A stretch of DNA of 64,000 bases from Parasponia andersonii. Lineage: Eukaryota > Streptophyta > Magnoliopsida > Rosales > Cannabaceae. Positions 60,230 to 64,000 of this stretch are shown here, piece after piece. A model generated the notes under the pieces. The model was not told the origin of the DNA. It ran no database searches and saw only the letters and a program-made list of their open reading frames with translations. The stretch is from assembly GCA_002914805.1 (NCBI GenBank), contig JXTB01000586.1:129195-193194 (forward strand). Direction: 5' to 3'. Within the stretch, counting starts at the first letter, position 1. Every line of letters begins with the position of its first letter. The translations under genes and the position numbers were made by a program.

Positions 60230-63200
60230 TCAAGCGGTAGCTGACACTCGAACTGCTGAATTTTTCGCAGCTGAATTGACACCCAACCCACCAGTGCGAT
60301 TCACACGTCCACCATTTTCAGCTCTCTGATATCCATCACCTCCGCGGCTTGCACCTCCCCTATTACCATTCCTGCTTCCAAAGTCTGACCTACCATTAAA
60401 GTCACCACGACCATATCCTCTGCCACCTCCATACCCACGCCCTCTTGTTCCCTCACTCCTGTATCCATTACCCCTTGAAGATGAAAACCTTCCCCTATTC
60501 CCTGCATGAAAGAAGCCATCTACATGAAAAAAAAAAAAAACAAAGAAGAACAAAAGAAGAAGGGGAAGTTGCGTAAATGTATCCACAGAACACAATCCAG
60601 ATCAAAATCATAATTAAAATGGACACTGGTAACATTTTCAATTTTGTAAGATGCACTTAAGTCGGCAAAGGCAAGTTCTTACTCAGCCCCTAATTAAAGC
60701 ACTTTATTTTCCAACAGTTACTCCTCATCCAATTTAGCAAATCTACATGGAATGCTACGAAAGCATCCCCAAACTTTAGTAATACATTAATCTAGTTCCT
60801 ACATGAAGAAATTTAACAGCCAAAGTTTTAAGTTTTCACCAGGATATACATGTCTTGCATGCATTACTTAAAAGTGTTGCACCAAAAAACTACACAAGTT
60901 AAAACCACAAAGCCAAACTTGCCTCGATTGGTAGACCTCTTTTCCTCGACAACTACTGTACGTCCATCAATAGTAATTGGAGATGCCTGCAAACCAATCA
61001 AATCGCTGTTTATGCATGCTTAAAATTATGAGCTTTCACACATATATATATATATATAGGTTGCCAATCCAGTAGGTTTTTTTTTTTTTTCTTTTTTCAA
61101 TCCTGAAGGCCGAGCTTGTACTTGCAGGTTTTACCTTATTTCTTGGCTTCATTATCGATCGTATGCACCATTATCTTCAAAAGCTCATTGGATTAAGAAG
61201 TAGGTCGGGAGCTTCAAAGGAGGAACTTGAGAGGCTTCAGAAAGAGAAGACACAACTTAAAGAGAAGGAAGAGAACCATTCCAAGGAAGTAAAGTTGTTG
61301 AAAGATGAAATTTCGACATTATCGGAAAGTTTGAAAAAGCTCAAGGTTGAATCTGAAGAGAAGGATAAAAGGGTTGAAACTGCTGAAGCTCATGTTACTG
61401 CCCTCCAGAAACAGGCAGCGNAAAAAAAATACCTATGATACCTATTTATAGGTAAAAAAAAAATACCTAATATATATATATGAAGCAACAGACAATTGAA
61501 GAGATCTAACAAAATAAACATAAACAAGACATCTTCAAATGTATCCTAGTTGTATGTAAATAGGAAGACACGTTTGTTACAATGGAATCAAAAAAAGTTG
61601 AAGCAGGAAAACAGAAAGCAAAGATAAACAAGATCTCATAATGCAATTCAAATCAAGAAATCTTATGGCCCGTCATTGCACTTAACAAGCCAGTCCATGA
61701 ATACCTCTATAGCACTTTGGACGGCACTAGCAGTCTCAAATTCCACAAAGCCAAAACAAAATCCCTGGTGATCAAATAGATTGGCAATTCAGATTAACTC
61801 AACTTTCAGAGGAAACTGTAAAATGTGAACAAAGTAATATGCATCTGCAAATAAAGCATACCTTTTGGCTTCTAACCTGCACGCCATTAATCTTAATGGG
61901 TCCAAATTTCTTGAATTCATTCTCAAGTAGAGAATTTGTTGCACTTAACGGCAGACCTTTTATATAAATTGAATGACTCTCCGCTGTTCCAAATAAATAA
62001 CCAATATGCACGTAAAAAAACACAATAACCACGTAAAAGAACATGACTCAAAATTGTGATTAATGTACCAGGTCTAACACCACAGAAAACTACACACCTT
62101 CAACCTCTTGATTCTCTTGATTGTTCCCATTTTCATTGACATTGGCACTGGGAGCTACAGTCTCTGAAACAGGGAGCAGAGTTGGCGGAGCAGCTGACAT
62201 TGGTTCTTCGTTCTTCTGTGCAGTCCTCAATGGAGGAGGTGGAGGAGCTGAGGAAGGCACAGCACTCTCCTTCATAACCTTAAGCTGAAAACACAACATA
62301 GCAGTTTTACTATGCAACCAAATCAAATGCACACTATTCAACGGGGAGAGAAATAGTAACAGAAGCACAGCTAATTTAATTGCTTTTGTCCAAATCTGAA
62401 TTACCCGAAGACACAGAAAAGCAAAACTGCAGCCATTTTAGTTTAGTAGTAGAATAAAATCATAACATCAGATAGATCAGTGGACACTACTCACAATTGC
62501 GGCATAAGACTTCTTTGGCACTTTTTCAATTTTTGAATTAGTTTCAACCATCTTCTGATCATCTGGAATTACATCAACAACCTCCTCCAATGGTGCTTCC
62601 TCTTCTTCAACTTCAACTTCTCCATTCTCAGGATCGTACACTTCCTCCTCATTGACATCATCAGACACTTCAATTGCAGGCTCAGACACTTCAATTGCAG
62701 GCTCAGATGTGTGGTTCTCAAGCACAGTAGAAGAATCTGCAAGGCATTCCCTTAGTCAATTTGAAGACTTGAAAACAGTTACAGGTTTAACTCAAATTAG
62801 AAACTGATTTTCACATACCACGCTCAGGAGTGAGCGGGAGCTCAACATCATTAACCAACACCTGGTTCCCATTCTGATGTCCAGCATCGTCTACATATCT
62901 AAAAACATCATTCAACACGAAATATCCTGTGTCTTGGGGAGCCAGAAAGAAACTCTGTGTAAATTTCCGCCTCATACTGTCCTTTCCAGTCAGATATCCA
63001 GTTACAAGAACAAATACACCACCGTTGTAAGAATCTTGTGCATCCACTGTTGTGATATCCGCACTGAATTTTCCATAATCAAGTGAAACAATCTTCTCAT
63101 TGATCGCCTGCCCAAAGATAGTTAACTATTTAGCAAAGGTCCAGATATAATAGATACAAAATCTAGAAATTTTAAATTCAAAACTCCTATAATGTTCAAT

Positions 63201-63839
63201 TGTGTTAAAGAGGAACTGATTCTTTTCTTTTTTAGAAAAAAGTAAGGAAGATTAAACTCAGTTTTTCAAGACACATTTTTTAGTTGCTGAAAGATGCAAA
63301 AATAACTGCGACCACTAGGCACAGAATTTCACGATTAACTGCCCCCCAGGCCCCAACAAATATATATATGACACAAGTACCACAACTATGACCAATAAAC
63401 AGTAAAAAGGATTATAAATCTCATATGTAGGCAGCAATTATTTTGAGGTAAAAGGAACATATTAGGAATATAACCAAGCATAAATTTAAGCTCATAAACA
63501 TGGTAAGCTAAAATAGAAAAATAGATAGTCAAAAGTACTCACTTGCATGGTGGTTGTAACACTCATGATCCCATTATCTTCAGGACGGCCAAGCTTACTA
63601 CCATCCTGATAAAACCGGTGCACAAGCTCGGGTGATTTATGCAAGATAAGGTAGTACTGGTGAACAAAGGCATTACCAACCTATATTAGATCAAATGCTT
63701 CATCAGATATGAGAAACTAACAATACAGAAAAAAAAAAACCAAACAAACAAACAAAAAAAGTTTGTGTTTAAAAATACATACAACATCAGCAGTAGGCAA
63801 GAGACTCCCAGCTGGGGCTTGCTGCACCGTAGACGCCAT
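60230..63839 (-). CDS. G3BP-like RNA-binding protein (NTF2 domain + RRM + Gly/Arg tail)
   Basis: Nine minus-strand exons (63839-63783, 63680-63543, 63107-62819, 62736-62495, 62284-62098, 61983-61862, 61764-61705, 60986-60923, 60501-60230) join in frame for 476 residues. Residues ~17-135 form an NTF2-like dimerisation domain (VGNAFVHQYYLILHKSPELV). An acidic stretch with a SEPAIEV repeat and a Pro-rich linker follow. The RRM begins ~residue 307 with RNP2 IYIKGL and RNP1 KGFCFGFV (split across exons). The tail is rich in RG/GR repeats. This is the plant G3BP family, linked to stress granules and defence; function here is inferred. The intron after exon 8 has a GC donor (CGAG|GCAAGT). Intron 7 contains an antisense BAP31-like exon and the N at 61421. 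The ATG is preceded by an acceptor-like CGGACAG, so the leader may be spliced. Confidence 0.9.
61128..61420 (+). pseudogene. BAP31-like exon fragment inserted in an intron of the G3BP-like gene
   Basis: Opposite in orientation to the host gene, a continuous open frame without stops begins right after an acceptor-like CTTGCAG and reads FTLFLGFIIDRMHHYLQKL, then a heptad-type coiled coil (KEELERLQKEKTQLKEKEE...). This matches the end of the transmembrane part and the start of the cytosolic coiled coil of BAP31-like ER proteins, involved in ER export and quality control. It keeps intron-like DNA with a polypyrimidine tract upstream, so it is a genomic fragment and not a cDNA copy. It ends abruptly at the N at 61421, followed by an A-run. 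Confidence 0.65.
61421..61421. other. Ambiguous base (N), possible assembly junction
   Basis: The only N in the window. It sits exactly between the open BAP31-like exon and an A-rich, TACCTAT-repeated stretch. A sequence change at an N suggests an uncertain join or a homopolymer-related error. Confidence 0.9.
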
Positions 63840-64000
63840 TCCTATTCCTGTCCGATTTCCAAAAGCCAATCAACAAATTCAATTCAAACCCACTAACACA
63901 ATAAGTAAATGCCTCAGCAAAACTTAATTTTAAAATATTCACAAACATCATTAGTTCATCAATTCAATATTAAATATTCCAATCTAACTAAAGAGATGTC
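63840..64000 (-). other. 5' leader region of the G3BP-like gene, window edge
   Basis: AT-rich sequence with a CGGACAG acceptor-like site just upstream of the ATG on the minus strand. The first exon and promoter probably lie beyond the window. Confidence 0.4.

Overview
The window is nuclear DNA of a flowering plant, most likely a woody eudicot. The genes have many introns with AT-rich intron sequence and GT..AG borders, and intergenic DNA is long and AT-rich. The protein products match plant-specific families, and two Ty3-type LTR-retrotransposon insertions are present. Species cannot be decided from the sequence. There is no operon logic: the genes are ordinary single-copy-type plant genes, and I see no pathway linking neighbours.

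Layout. 0.7-4.8 kb (+): a seven-exon gene for an ER-body-type membrane protein with a VIT/CCC1-like metal-transporter C-terminus. 5.9-8.3 kb (-): a two-exon trypsin-fold protease-like gene with an apparently intact His-Asp-Ser triad. 9.7-11.2 kb (-): a four-exon relic of the RNA polymerase subunit RPB10, with start, zinc ligand, reading frame and one splice donor all lost. 12.0-14.3 kb: a pair of diverged inverted repeats and a MITE with an 8-bp target duplication. 14.7-16.9 kb: a solo LTR. 18.3-21.0 kb (+): an FHA2-type FHA-domain gene. 21.6-23.5 kb (-): a Tim17/22/23-superfamily membrane protein gene. 24.5-27.1 kb (-): an AP2 'soloist' transcription factor gene (At4g13040/APD1 type).

30.3-42.8 kb is one complete but dead Ty3-type (Tat-lineage) LTR-retrotransposon. 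It has 0.8-kb LTRs, a decayed gag-pol on the + strand with two RNase H-like regions, a 7-copy array with an exact 112-bp period and a second ~74-bp array. Between these and the 3' LTR lies a 3-kb antisense gene relic with its own TATA box and recognisable introns. This antisense unit and the tandem arrays are the most unusual structures in the window.

46.4-48.1 kb (+): a gene for a 47-residue protein behind a promoter packed with GCCCA elements and a telo-box. 51.1-52.3 kb (+): a single-exon plant membrane protein of unknown function. 56.5-59.0 kb (+): a GAUT8/QUASIMODO1-type pectin galacturonosyltransferase. 60.2-63.8 kb (-): a nine-exon G3BP-like gene (NTF2 + RRM + Gly/Arg tail) with one GC-AG intron. 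An intron of this gene holds, in the opposite orientation, an open exon of a BAP31-like gene ending at the only ambiguous base (N) of the window.

All exon borders were set by eye from frame continuity, GT/AG signals and remembered family sequences. No database search was possible.
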